Shown one piece after another: positions 7,951 through 15,998 of a DNA stretch of 64,000 nucleotides. Position numbers and translations under genes: made by a program. The notes under the pieces are model-generated. The model made no database searches, was not told the DNA's origin, and saw only the letters and a program-made list of their open reading frames with translations. Each line of letters begins with the position of its first letter. The first letter of the stretch is position 1. This DNA comes from Thermoactinomyces vulgaris (GTDB taxonomy: Bacteria > Bacillota > Bacilli > Thermoactinomycetales > Thermoactinomycetaceae), in NCBI RefSeq assembly GCF_003688725.1, contig NZ_REFP01000007.1, forward strand, positions 602,900 through 666,899, written 5' to 3'.

Positions 7951-8905
7951 AATTGTTCGCTTATTCGTCGAGAATCCGGACGAATCCTTGTCAGGTGAAG
8001 AACTGAGCCGCCGGATCGGATGCAGTCGCGCAGCCGTTTGGAAACAGATTGAAGAGCTGAGGAAACAAGGCTATGAAATTGAGGCCAAACCCCGACAAGG
8101 CTACCGGTTAAGGTACCGCCCCGACCGGGTTGCTCCCGAAGAGATTTATCCCCATTTGCAGACGGAGCGGTTGGGGTGTGAAATCCGATATGTCGAATCC
8201 ACGCCTTCCACGCAAAACATTGCTCATCAATGGGCAAAAGACGGGGCTCCCGAAGGGGCCGTCGTAATCGCGGAGGAACAGGTGAACGGGCGTGGAAGGA
8301 TGGGAAAAGCCTGGCATTCTCCACCAAGGTCGGGGATCTGGATGAGCCTGATTTTGCGCCCTCCCATTTCGTTGGCGGAGGCGTCCCAATTAACCCTGCT
8401 GGCGTCGGTGGGGGTTCAGGAGGCCATTTCGAAAGAAACGAATTTGCCGACAAAAATAAAATGGCCCAATGATATTTTGGTGCAAGGAAAAAAAGTGTGC
8501 GGGATTTTGACAGAAATCCGGGGGGAACACGACCGGATCCACTATGTCATTATGGGGATTGGAATGAATGTCAACACAGAAGCCAAAGATTTTCCGGAAG
8601 AACTGGCGAATGTCGGAACGTCGCTAGCCATGGAGACGGGTCGCAAAATCCACCGCGCTTCTTTGGTGGCGGCATTGTTAAAAGAACTGGAACAAACGTA
8701 TTTCCTTTATTTGCAACAAGGTTTTTCCCCCATTCGAAAAAAATGGGAAGAAAAAGCGGGGATGCTGGGGCAAGTGATCACGGCCCGTTCCACGCAAAGC
8801 ACCATCACCGGTTTGGCAGAACACTTGAATGAACAAGGGGCATTGCTGATCCGGACTTCTTCCGGTGTTGTTCCGGTTTATTCCGCGGAGATCGAATGGC
8901 AATAA
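7928..8905 (+). CDS. birA: Biotin-protein ligase / biotin operon repressor BirA
   Basis: BirA activates biotin with ATP, transfers it to the carboxylase carrier protein and, in class II forms, represses biotin genes. An N-terminal winged helix (about 1-62, ELSRRIGCSRAAVWKQIEEL region) shows this is a class II regulator-ligase. The catalytic domain has GRGRMGK (121-127) and KWPNDI (178-183); a C-terminal SH3-like domain follows. The protein is 325 residues with a TTG start after GGAAGGG. A strong terminator follows immediately, ending the core operon. Confidence 0.95.
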   Translation: MERSIRNEIVRLFVENPDESLSGEELSRRIGCSRAAVWKQIEELRKQGYEIEAKPRQGYRLRYRPDRVAPEEIYPHLQTERLGCEIRYVESTPSTQNIAHQWAKDGAPEGAVVIAEEQVNGRGRMGKAWHSPPRSGIWMSLILRPPISLAEASQLTLLASVGVQEAISKETNLPTKIKWPNDILVQGKKVCGILTEIRGEHDRIHYVIMGIGMNVNTEAKDFPEELANVGTSLAMETGRKIHRASLVAALLKELEQTYFLYLQQGFSPIRKKWEEKAGMLGQVITARSTQSTITGLAEHLNEQGALLIRTSSGVVPVYSAEIEWQ

Positions 8906-8950
8906 AAAACGGACAAGACGAGAAAAAACTCGTCTGTCCGTTTTTTATTT
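8904..8950 (+). terminator. Intrinsic terminator after birA
   Basis: A long stem AAAAACGGACAAGACGAG / CTCGTCTGTCCGTTTTT with an A-rich loop and trailing T run. It separates the core operon from the TetR/coiled-coil operon. Confidence 0.95.
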
Positions 8951-9009
8951 TTTGGCATAAAATCTTTATAATGTTTGCCTATTATATTTATTAATAATAT
9001 ACTTTATAT

Positions 9010-9041
9010 TATAATATATCTAAATAGTACGACAACGTACT
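9010..9041 (+). promoter_or_regulatory. Promoter -10 and palindromic operator of the TetR/coiled-coil operon
   Basis: In very AT-rich DNA, TATAAT (9010-9015) is followed by a perfect palindrome AGTACG-ACAA-CGTACT (9026-9041) that would overlap the transcription start, 18 bases before the TetR start codon. A TetR-family protein bound there would block initiation, so autoregulation is likely. No convincing -35 is seen. The half-site GTACG resembles the TACGTA core of the second TetR system at 51.9 kb. Confidence 0.65.
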
Positions 9042-9059
9042 GTTTGGAGGGGGGAGCGT

Positions 9060-9698
9060 TTGGCGGAAATCAAAGGGCAGGAATTATCGCCGATTGACCG
9101 TTTTTTTCAAACGGAAGTGTGTCTCAAAGAGCAGCAGGCGCGGATTTTGTCGGCAGCTGCGAAAGCGCTTTCGAAACGGGGTTATGTTGCCACGACGGTG
9201 AGTGACATTGTCGCATTGGCTCATGCATCCAAATCCACCTTTTACAAGCATTATCCCAATAAAAAAGCGGTGTTGAGCCATCTTTTCGATCTGGTTTCAG
9301 GCGCAGTGGTCCGGCGCGTGGAAAAGAAATTGCGTGATTATCCCCCGACAACGGCAAAACGGACTTATCAGGCGATCAGGGAATATATCGGGATGTGTCT
9401 GACATATCAGGAGCTGGCCAAGCTGCTTTTGATCGATATCATCGGATTTGTCCCGGAGTTGCAGGAAAAACGTGAAGAGATGATGCGATTTTTTGCTGGT
9501 ATTTTCCAAAGGGAATTAATGATGCTTAAAACAGAAAATGAGAAATGGATTATCTCCAATGCCATGGTGGGGGCGATTCATCAAGTGGTGATCCAATCTC
9601 TGTTGTCAGATAAACAGCCGGACGTGGATCACATCGCAACCATTTTGGAAAAAATGCTGAGCAAGATTTTGCGGGAAGAATCGGGAAAGGGGGTGTAA
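9060..9698 (+). CDS. TetR-family regulator of the coiled-coil operon
   Basis: The 212-residue protein has an N-terminal TetR helix-turn-helix (about 25-75, with YVATTVSDIVALAHASKSTFYKHYPNKKAV region) and a helical ligand-binding domain. It is a paralogue of the regulator at 51.9 kb: both carry a VGAIHQVV/VGAINEVV block and the same domain length. It starts with TTG behind GGAGGGGGGAG. It is the first gene of the operon, 5 bases before the first coiled-coil gene, and a palindrome sits at its promoter, so it probably represses itself and the whole operon. The inducer is unknown; the paralogue's setting suggests an acyl or other hydrophobic ligand. Confidence 0.9.
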   Translation: MAEIKGQELSPIDRFFQTEVCLKEQQARILSAAAKALSKRGYVATTVSDIVALAHASKSTFYKHYPNKKAVLSHLFDLVSGAVVRRVEKKLRDYPPTTAKRTYQAIREYIGMCLTYQELAKLLLIDIIGFVPELQEKREEMMRFFAGIFQRELMMLKTENEKWIISNAMVGAIHQVVIQSLLSDKQPDVDHIATILEKMLSKILREESGKGV

Positions 9699-9703
9699 AA
9701 GGG

Positions 9704-10246
9704 TTGCAGAAAAAGCGGGTGGTTTCCGGCTTGATTGCAGCTGTGATCCTTGCCGGGGGAGGTTGGGCCGCCGCCATCAAAGTCCCGTGGTCCGAGATAT
9801 CGTTTGAAGACTTTGATTTAAGTGGAACCCTTGCCAAAATCCATGAAAGAACAGAGCAACTCGGCAATGTAAATCAAGGGATCATTCAGGGGATCCGAAA
9901 GCTGGAAGAGCAATCGGGAAAAACAAAAGAAGTGAATCAAAAGTTGGCCCGGGTGGGAGAGTTGGCCGGCGCCCAGGTGGAACAGCTGAATCAAATCCGG
10001 GTGGTTACCGGCCAGCAAGTCCCGTTGAGCCAAAACTTGCACAGTCTCAGCCAGCGGTTGGCCAAGCAGATGGACACCATTTCCAAAAGCGGGGGAAAAC
10101 AGGCAACGCAAGCGGGCCAATTGAAGAAAATCACGGAACAAACCGAGGCCAATCTGAATGAAGTCTTGCAGCAAAATGAGTTATTGGAGAAAAAGTTGGG
10201 ACAAGCTGCCGAGATGGCCGAACAAGTGAAAAACTCTCTGCCTTAA
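9704..10246 (+). CDS. Membrane-anchored coiled-coil protein A
   Basis: I do not recognise a family. The 180-residue product has a basic N-terminus, one hydrophobic segment (about 7-25) and then about 150 residues of predominantly helical, Gln/Leu-rich sequence with heptad-like spacing (TLAKIHERTEQLGNVNQGI, ELLEKKLGQAAEMAEQVK). It contains no Cys. The topology expected is signal anchor inside, coiled coil outside. A TTG start follows GGGGGTG. It is the first of five consecutive proteins of similar plan; it is 5 bases from the TetR stop and 12 bases from the next gene. Confidence 0.8.
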   Translation: MQKKRVVSGLIAAVILAGGGWAAAIKVPWSEISFEDFDLSGTLAKIHERTEQLGNVNQGIIQGIRKLEEQSGKTKEVNQKLARVGELAGAQVEQLNQIRVVTGQQVPLSQNLHSLSQRLAKQMDTISKSGGKQATQAGQLKKITEQTEANLNEVLQQNELLEKKLGQAAEMAEQVKNSLP

Positions 10247-10258
10247 AGGAGGGAGAAA

Positions 10259-10762
10259 ATGCTGAGGATTATTCAAGTGCTCGGGATCTTGTGCCTGACG
10301 GCTTTGTTGATCAACGGTGTCACCATGACCCAACAGATGAAAAAGATCCAGAGCAGCTTGGACAAAAATTTGAAAGCGGTTCAACAATTGAATCAGGTGC
10401 AGGGAAACATCATTCAAAAGAATGAGGAATTAACCCGGATGACTCAAACGCTGGATCAATTGGACGGTGATTTGAACGGAACCATCCAACAAACGGGAAA
10501 AACGTTAGATTCTTTGTCTGAAGTGGTCCATTACATCAGTGGAAGTTTGGATTTGAACCGTCAAACTTACCAATCTTCCATCAACACCGGCAAAGAGATC
10601 GAAAAAGTGAATCAAACGCTGGCAGAGATGGAACCGCATTTGAAAAAGTTGGATCAATTATTGGGCCAATTATCCAAAACGACGCAAAAAGATCAGGAGC
10701 ATATGAAGCGGTTGAATGAGTCGACGGAATCCTTAAACGGGAAAATTCCGGGAGTGAAATGA
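10259..10762 (+). CDS. Membrane-anchored coiled-coil protein B
   Basis: Unrecognised 167-residue protein. A hydrophobic segment (about 4-22, IIQVLGILCLTALLINGV) anchors it; residues 24-160 are helical with regular Leu/Ile/Met positions (LKAVQQLNQVQGNIIQK, MTQTLDQLDGDLNGTI). The tail KIPGVK is basic. A GGAGGGAG site precedes the ATG. The stop overlaps the start of gene C in ATGA, so the two are probably translated together in fixed ratio. Confidence 0.8.
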   Translation: MLRIIQVLGILCLTALLINGVTMTQQMKKIQSSLDKNLKAVQQLNQVQGNIIQKNEELTRMTQTLDQLDGDLNGTIQQTGKTLDSLSEVVHYISGSLDLNRQTYQSSINTGKEIEKVNQTLAEMEPHLKKLDQLLGQLSKTTQKDQEHMKRLNESTESLNGKIPGVK

Positions 10763-11298
10763 GCATGAGTAAATCATCATTGGGTTTATCCGCATTAACT
10801 TGTGTTTTGCTGATTGTGCTTGCCGGAAACACTTGGCTGCAATTGGGGCTTCAGGATCGCATTGCCAGCGATTCCAAAAAACTGAAAGAAACGCTGGATC
10901 AATCGGCGGCAAAGTCTGAGCAAATGAATAAACAATTGGAAACGATTGCTGTCATCAAGCAAAAAACAAATCAGTTGCAACATAAAATCACGAAAATTCA
11001 AAACAATACAGGGGAATTGGAGGGGGAGTTGATCCAATTAGATCAAGTGGTGGCGTCGATTGCGGATCATGTTGAATGGATCGGAAAAGAGACCAATGCC
11101 ACCACGGCCGGCTTAAACGGGATCAAGACATCTCTTGCCAACAGTGCCGGGTATTTGCAGTCCATGGCAGAAAGCAATCAGAAAATCCGCCAGTCACTTG
11201 CCAATATGGTATCGACACAAAAAGAAATCAACAAAAATTTGGAAGAAATGAATTACAAGACGGATTTCATCCCTCCGCTCAGGGGGAAAGAACAATGA
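10759..11298 (+). CDS. Membrane-anchored coiled-coil protein C
   Basis: Unrecognised 179-residue protein with an anchor at about residues 8-28 and a helical coiled-coil region to about 165, ending in a proline-containing tail (FIPPLRGKEQ). Two starts are possible: ATG 10759 overlapping the previous stop, or ATG 10765 with a better distance to GGGAG. The stop overlaps the start of gene D (ATGA). Asn/Gln/Ser/Thr are enriched at polar positions, as in its neighbours. Confidence 0.78.
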   Translation: MSMSKSSLGLSALTCVLLIVLAGNTWLQLGLQDRIASDSKKLKETLDQSAAKSEQMNKQLETIAVIKQKTNQLQHKITKIQNNTGELEGELIQLDQVVASIADHVEWIGKETNATTAGLNGIKTSLANSAGYLQSMAESNQKIRQSLANMVSTQKEINKNLEEMNYKTDFIPPLRGKEQ

Positions 11299-11948
11299 AA
11301 AAATCATGGAACCGGCACCATGTGAAGACAGGATTGATCGGACTTTTGTTGGTTCTTTTGAGCATGCCGTTTTTAAGCGGATTCAGCGACCATGTATTGC
11401 TTACTTCGTTATCCAAGTATAACATTTTTCAAATCACCAAAGATCTGGTGGGATTGACAGACCGCATGATTGATGAGACCGAAGCTTTGGAGGATCAGGT
11501 CAAACAAGCGGGGCAGTCTTTGGGGGTGTTGGATCGGCAATTGACATTGGCGGATCAACAAATCCGGATCAACCAAGGCATCCGTTCGGAGCTTGAATCG
11601 CAATTGCAGGGAAATATATCCGCCCGCGACAAGATGGAGGAAATCTTGATCCGGCAAAAGGAAACCTCCGCCTTGACGGGGCAAGTTTCCGCAAGAACAA
11701 ACGAAATATCCGGACAGATGGAGCAAGTGATCGGGGATTTGGGCAATGTTGCAGCCGTCACCGGAGACATCGGGAAAAACAGTCAGCAACTTCACCCGCT
11801 GATGGATGATTTGATGGTGGAATTAAACAAATCGTATGACAATTTGCGTTTCATCCGGCGGATTGTTGAATGGCTGGATGATCTCAAAAGAAAGATCGGC
11901 CTGAGTGGTTCCGGATCCGGTCAGACGACAGGGGGGGGAGTCACATGA
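11295..11948 (+). CDS. Membrane-anchored coiled-coil protein D (largest)
   Basis: Unrecognised 217-residue protein. The N-terminus is basic (KKSWNRHHVK), the hydrophobic segment spans about 11-30, and a longer helical region runs to about 200, ending in a Gly/Ser-rich tail (SGSGSGQTTGGG). The ATG at 11295 is chosen because it overlaps the upstream stop and is followed directly by a normal signal-anchor; the frame is open further upstream but without membrane-type sequence. It differs from its neighbours by a short hydrophobic stretch after the anchor (FSDHVLLTSLSKYNIF). Its stop overlaps gene E (ATGA). Confidence 0.78.
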   Translation: MKKSWNRHHVKTGLIGLLLVLLSMPFLSGFSDHVLLTSLSKYNIFQITKDLVGLTDRMIDETEALEDQVKQAGQSLGVLDRQLTLADQQIRINQGIRSELESQLQGNISARDKMEEILIRQKETSALTGQVSARTNEISGQMEQVIGDLGNVAAVTGDIGKNSQQLHPLMDDLMVELNKSYDNLRFIRRIVEWLDDLKRKIGLSGSGSGQTTGGGVT

Positions 11949-12457
11949 GGATACCATGGCTGATCGCTAATGTGGTATTGTTGATCTTATTTGGAGCCGG
12001 TACCTATCAACAAATTGTAAACCAAAAAAATACGAACCTGGTGATGGAAGAAGTTTACCAAAATATTTCCCGCTCCAGAGCGTTGACAGAACAGACAAAC
12101 CGGCATTTGGCCCCGCTTTCACAAACGGCCGCCGTGATGCAAGAGATGAATCAACAATTGTCGGATACGAAAAAGCGCCTGAATCATATGAATGAGAAAA
12201 TCGGGCGGGTGAATGCCAGTGAACAAAAGATTATCACCGGCTTGGATGAATTGAACGAATATACCAAAAATGTATATGAAGGATTAGGGGAAATTTCCTC
12301 TCAAAACAAAGAAATCAAGCAGTTGAGCCAAACCATTTCCGAACAGTCAAACCGTGAGAATCGAAGTTTATTGGACTTATCCAAACTTACTCGTCAATCG
12401 ATTCAAGAATTAAATCAATTAAATAAAAAACTGGCATGGCTTGGTTTATTGCCTTGA
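11945..12457 (+). CDS. Membrane-anchored coiled-coil protein E
   Basis: Unrecognised 170-residue protein of the same plan: anchor at about 4-20 (PWLIANVVLLILFGAGTY), then helical, Gln/Asn-rich sequence with heptad-like hydrophobics (EQTNRHLAPLSQTAAVM, IKQLSQTISEQSNREN) to a hydrophobic end (LAWLGLLP). The start overlaps the gene D stop. The four consecutive overlaps or near-overlaps (B-C, C-D, D-E) point to coordinated synthesis of subunits of one assembly. Confidence 0.8.
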   Translation: MRIPWLIANVVLLILFGAGTYQQIVNQKNTNLVMEEVYQNISRSRALTEQTNRHLAPLSQTAAVMQEMNQQLSDTKKRLNHMNEKIGRVNASEQKIITGLDELNEYTKNVYEGLGEISSQNKEIKQLSQTISEQSNRENRSLLDLSKLTRQSIQELNQLNKKLAWLGLLP

Positions 12458-12476
12458 TCACGAAGGAGTTTCCGGC

Positions 12477-12644
12477 ATGTTTTTCAGTATGCTATATTTG
12501 GTGGATATTTTGGGAACCGTGGGTTGTGCAGCGATGGCAATCTATGCTGTCATCCGGCAGCGTCCGATGATTCAGTGGTTGTGGAGGCTGATTTTCATCA
12601 ACCTGATTTATCTTGCAATAACTGGAATCAGTTTGTTGTTTTAA
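12477..12644 (+). CDS. 55-residue two-helix membrane protein F
   Basis: A small protein with two predicted transmembrane helices (about 5-23 and 32-54) joined by a basic loop (VIRQRPMIQWLWR). It is preceded by GAAGGAG 7 bases before the ATG and is followed within 10 bases by the operon terminator, so it is the last gene of the TetR/coiled-coil operon. It could be a membrane partner or assembly factor for the five anchored coiled-coil proteins. No family is recognised. Confidence 0.8.
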   Translation: MFFSMLYLVDILGTVGCAAMAIYAVIRQRPMIQWLWRLIFINLIYLAITGISLLF

Positions 12645-12653
12645 CCACAAAGG

Positions 12654-12686
12654 ACCCGGATTCCTATTAAAATCCGGGTTTTTTTA
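12654..12686 (+). terminator. Intrinsic terminator of the coiled-coil operon
   Basis: Stem ACCCGGATT / AATCCGGGT with an 8-nt loop and seven T. Confidence 0.93.
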
Positions 12687-12720
12687 TGGTTATATAAGAA
12701 ACATTCATTTCAAATATTAT

Positions 12721-12734
12721 TGAAAGGGTTTACT
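12721..12734 (+). promoter_or_regulatory. cre-like CcpA site upstream of the nucleoside transporter
   Basis: TGAAAGGGTTTACT resembles the CcpA catabolite site TGWAANCGNTNWCA but has GG in place of the central CG and T at the end, so the match is weak. It lies about 70 bases upstream of the transporter start. Confidence 0.3.
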
Positions 12735-12805
12735 TGTTTAGTTAAATTTGCTTTAATGATAATGTTATTTTTGGCTTCATAAAACCGAAAGGAATGAAGA
12801 ACGCG

Positions 12806-13990
12806 ATGATGGACTATATAGGCATCATAGGTATCTTTATCGTGATGGGCGTGGCATGGTTGTTTTCAGAAAACAAAAAAGCAATCAACTACAAAGCCAT
12901 CGGTATTATGTTGGTTCTTCAGGTGATTGTGACCTGGGGGATGTTGAGCACTCAGATCGGGGCCATCATCATTAACGGCGTTTCTGCCGGGATTTTAAAG
13001 CTGGTCGATTTTGCCCATGCCGGGATCGACTTTGTGGTGGGCGGATTAAAGCCGGAAGGTGTGGATACAGTCTTTGTCATTGATGTGTTGTTGCCCATTG
13101 TTTTCTTCTCGGCATTTATGGCCGTTCTGACTTGGATCGGGATTTTGCCCTGGGTGATCCGGGTTGTGGGGGCTGTGGTTTCCAAAATCACCGGGCTTCC
13201 GAAATTGGAAAGTTTTAATGCTGTCAGCTCCATCTTTTTTGGACAAAGTGAAGCGTTGCTGGCGATCCGCACTCATCTGGACGGATTGAAACGCGAGCGG
13301 CTGTATATGCTTTGTGCCTCTGCGATGGGATCGGTCAGTTCGACGATTATCGGAGCGTATATGACCATTTTGCCTCCGACCTATGTACTGGTGGCATTGC
13401 CGCTCAATATGTTCAGTGCGCTGATTATTGCCTGCATATTGATGCCGGTGCAGGTGGACAGTGAAAAAGATGTGATCCAAATTTCCAACGACCGGCGCCG
13501 CGGGTTGTTTGAAGTGATCGGGGAAGGGGCATCCGACGGCATAAAGCTGGTGGCCATCATCTCCGGGATGTTGATCGCATTTATCGCACTGATGGAAGGA
13601 ATCAACTTTGTAACCACCAACTTGACCGGATTGACCTTGCCAAACATTTTGGGGTATATCCTGATGCCGTTTGCCGTGATTTCCGGTGTTCCGGTGTCTG
13701 AAGCGGTGACGGCCGGCGGTGTGATGGGAACCAAAATCATTTTGAACGAATTCGTTGCCATGTTGCAATTCCAAGAATTGACTCCCAAATTAAGCGAAAA
13801 GACGGTTGCCGTGGTGTCCACTTATTTGGTGAGTTTTGCCAACTTCAGTTCCATTGGCATCATTGCCGGAACCTTTAAAGCGATCTCTGAAAAACAAATG
13901 CCGGTGGTGGCCGGTTTCGGATTGAAATTATTATTCGGCGCCTCCCTGGCCAGCTTCCTGACGGCGGCAATGACCGGATTGTTTATTTAA
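12806..13990 (+). CDS. nupC: Concentrative nucleoside transporter, NupC/CNT family
   Basis: Cation-driven uptake of nucleosides. The 394-residue protein has about eight to ten membrane helices, a Nucleos_tra2-type gate domain and the conserved stretches FGQSEALLA (near residue 150), ASAMGSVSSTIIGAYM (near 171) and the C-terminal VSTYLVSFANFSSIGI block that forms the nucleoside-binding half. The ATG at 12806 is preferred because GAAAGGAA lies 11 bases upstream; the ATG at 12794 overlaps that site. The gene is monocistronic, between two terminators. Confidence 0.93.
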   Translation: MMDYIGIIGIFIVMGVAWLFSENKKAINYKAIGIMLVLQVIVTWGMLSTQIGAIIINGVSAGILKLVDFAHAGIDFVVGGLKPEGVDTVFVIDVLLPIVFFSAFMAVLTWIGILPWVIRVVGAVVSKITGLPKLESFNAVSSIFFGQSEALLAIRTHLDGLKRERLYMLCASAMGSVSSTIIGAYMTILPPTYVLVALPLNMFSALIIACILMPVQVDSEKDVIQISNDRRRGLFEVIGEGASDGIKLVAIISGMLIAFIALMEGINFVTTNLTGLTLPNILGYILMPFAVISGVPVSEAVTAGGVMGTKIILNEFVAMLQFQELTPKLSEKTVAVVSTYLVSFANFSSIGIIAGTFKAISEKQMPVVAGFGLKLLFGASLASFLTAAMTGLFI

Positions 13991-14004
13991 AACGAAAAAC
14001 CTTG

Positions 14005-14032
14005 CCCAGCGGATTTTTTCGCTGGGTTTTTT
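14005..14032 (+). terminator. Intrinsic terminator after nupC
   Basis: Stem CCCAGCG / CGCTGGG, 8-nt loop, six T. Confidence 0.92.
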
Positions 14033-14185
14033 CATGAAAATATTGCATTCAGGAGGAAGATCCGATACGTTAAAAGAGATAGGCAACATCTGTGGAAGAG
14101 TTGCACTATCGTTTTCCTGTTTTTTTTCAAAAGGTCAATATTTGAGTTTATGAATCTGCTTCGAGCCATTGGGACGGGGACAGAA

Positions 14186-14246
14186 AGGTAACGGATACCT
14201 GCGCCTTTTTTCGTCTCGGGTGGATGACGAATAAAAGGCGTTTTTT
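14186..14246 (+). promoter_or_regulatory. Structured panB leader: small hairpin plus terminator (possible attenuator)
   Basis: A small hairpin AGGTA-ACGGA-TACCT (14186-14200) is followed at once by a strong terminator-like stem CGCCTTTTTTCGTC / GACGAATAAAAGGCG (14202-14240) with a T run, only 38 bases before panB. No gene precedes it after the nupC terminator, so the terminator must act on the panBCD leader transcript. The pan RNA motif, a stem with bulged A residues, is known from 5' leaders of panB/panC/panD genes; I cannot confirm that this is one. Confidence 0.55.
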
Positions 14247-14283
14247 CTCTCGCCCAAGGGCCCAAATTTGGGAGGGAGTTTTG

Positions 14284-15147
14284 ATGACGGGAAAAAAAGT
14301 GACCAAACGAACGTTGCTCGGCATGAAGCAAAAGCAAGAGCCGATCGCCATGATTACAGCCTATGATTATCCTTCTGCGCGTCTGGCGGAGGAAGCGGGA
14401 GCCGATATTTTGCTGGTGGGCGATTCCTTGGGAATGGTCGTTTTGGGCTATGATTCGACCATCCCCGTGACGCTGGATGATATGTTGCATCATACCAAAG
14501 CGGTGACCCGGGGAGCCAAAAAAGCAATGGTCATTGCTGATTTGCCGTTTGCAACCGCCCATTTGCCGGAAGGGGAAGTGTTGAAAAGCGCAGCCCGCCT
14601 GATGCAGGAAGGACTGGCTTACGGGGTGAAAATGGAAGGCGGCATCGAAATTGTTGACAAGGTCAATAATTTAACCATGGCAGGGATTCCCGTGATGGGG
14701 CATCTCGGTTTGACCCCCCAATCCGTGAATCAATTGGGCGGGTATTTGATCCAGGGAAAAGATTTGCCTGCGGCGAGACGTTTGCTTGATGCGGCGCAAC
14801 GGTTGGAAGAAGCCGGAGCATTTGCAATCGTGTTGGAATGTGTTCCGGAAGAATTGGCGGAACTGGTGACCAAAAAGGTGGGGATTCCCGTGATCGGGAT
14901 CGGTGCAGGACGCCATTGCGACGGCCAGGTTTTGGTGTATCATGATTTGTTGGCCATGGCCGGCGACTTCCGGCCATCCTTTGTCAAGGTTTATCAAGAT
15001 GCCGGGAAAGTCATCCGCAAAGGGATTGCAGACTATGTGCAAGAGGTGAAAGAGAGAAGCTTCCCGGCGGAGAACCATGTCACTCACTTAAAAGATGAAC
15101 TGATTCATGAATTATACGGATCCAGTGAAGGAGAAACAGACCAATGA
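14284..15147 (+). CDS. panB: 3-methyl-2-oxobutanoate hydroxymethyltransferase
   Basis: Transfers a hydroxymethyl group from methylenetetrahydrofolate to ketoisovalerate, giving ketopantoate, the first committed step to pantothenate and coenzyme A. The 287-residue TIM barrel shows [18 protein letters not shown] near the N-terminus, [14 protein letters not shown] with the Mg2+-binding Asp, and [17 protein letters not shown] with the catalytic region. The ATG at 14284 follows GGGAGGGAG; an earlier in-frame start would run through the leader terminator. Its stop overlaps the panC start (ATGA). Confidence 0.96.
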   Translation: MTGKKVTKRTLLGMKQKQEPIAMITAYDYPSARLAEEAGADILLVGDSLGMVVLGYDSTIPVTLDDMLHHTKAVTRGAKKAMVIADLPFATAHLPEGEVLKSAARLMQEGLAYGVKMEGGIEIVDKVNNLTMAGIPVMGHLGLTPQSVNQLGGYLIQGKDLPAARRLLDAAQRLEEAGAFAIVLECVPEELAELVTKKVGIPVIGIGAGRHCDGQVLVYHDLLAMAGDFRPSFVKVYQDAGKVIRKGIADYVQEVKERSFPAENHVTHLKDELIHELYGSSEGETDQ

Positions 15148-15995
15148 AAATCATCCAAACGGTCGCTGAAATGCGAAAGGAATTAAAAAAGCAAACCGGA
15201 ACGATCGGCTTTGTGCCGACCATGGGCTTTTTGCATCAAGGCCATCTCAGTCTGGTGGAACGGGCAAGGAAGGAAAACGATGTGGTGGTCCTGTCCATTT
15301 TTGTCAACCCTTTGCAGTTTGGCCCCAATGAAGACTATGACCGGTATCCGCGGGATCTTGACCGGGATGCCGGACTGGCTGAAAAAGCCGGAGTGGACTT
15401 CATCTTTCATCCGGATGTCAAGGAAATGTACCCGGAGGCTCCGCTGACACAAGTGGATGTGAAACAAATTACGGAACGGTTATGCGGAAAGAGCCGGCCC
15501 GGTCATTTTGCAGGCGTGGCCACAGTGGTCAGCAAGCTGTTTCATATCATTCAGCCGGACCGTGCTTATTTCGGTTTAAAAGATGCCCAGCAAGTGGCCG
15601 TGATCGAACAAATGGTCCGGGATCTCCATTTTCCGGTTACGATTGTCCCTTGTCCGATCGTCCGTGAAGAAGACGGCCTGGCCATGAGTTCGCGAAACGT
15701 TTATCTGACTCCGGAGGAAAGAGAACAAGCGCTGGTGATTTCCCAATCCTTACAGCAAGCCAAAGAGCGGATAGAAAAAGGCAAACTGGTGGAAGCCCGC
15801 GATGCCATCCGGTTTATTACGGAACAAATTGAAACCCGGCCGCTGGCACGCATCGAATATGTGGAAGCGGTGAGTTATCCGAAATTGGAACCGGTGGAAC
15901 GGTTGGACCGCACGACGGTCTTGGTGGCGGTGGCTGTTCACTTTGGAAAAACGCGTTTGATCGATAACTTTTTGTATGAAGGAAAGGGGGAGTGA
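15144..15995 (+). CDS. panC: Pantothenate synthetase
   Basis: Condenses pantoate and beta-alanine with ATP hydrolysis to AMP. The 283-residue nucleotidyltransferase-fold protein has [14 protein letters not shown] (24-37, HIGH-like HQGH at 31-34), [12 protein letters not shown], and the second ATP motif AMSSRNVYL. Length and motifs are standard. It lies between panB (4-base overlap) and panD (3-base gap). Confidence 0.97.
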   Translation: MKIIQTVAEMRKELKKQTGTIGFVPTMGFLHQGHLSLVERARKENDVVVLSIFVNPLQFGPNEDYDRYPRDLDRDAGLAEKAGVDFIFHPDVKEMYPEAPLTQVDVKQITERLCGKSRPGHFAGVATVVSKLFHIIQPDRAYFGLKDAQQVAVIEQMVRDLHFPVTIVPCPIVREEDGLAMSSRNVYLTPEEREQALVISQSLQQAKERIEKGKLVEARDAIRFITEQIETRPLARIEYVEAVSYPKLEPVERLDRTTVLVAVAVHFGKTRLIDNFLYEGKGE

Positions 15996-15998
15996 AAC

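Noticed and set aside
11076-11294. Upstream extension of coiled-coil protein D
   Set aside because: The extra 73 codons overlap gene C in another frame, are hydrophilic and Cys/His-rich without pattern, and would hide the signal anchor; the ATG at 11295 overlaps the previous stop as in neighbouring gene pairs.
13046-13774. A 242-codon His/Gln-rich frame antisense to nupC
   Set aside because: His/Gln richness is the expected reverse reading of hydrophobic membrane codons.
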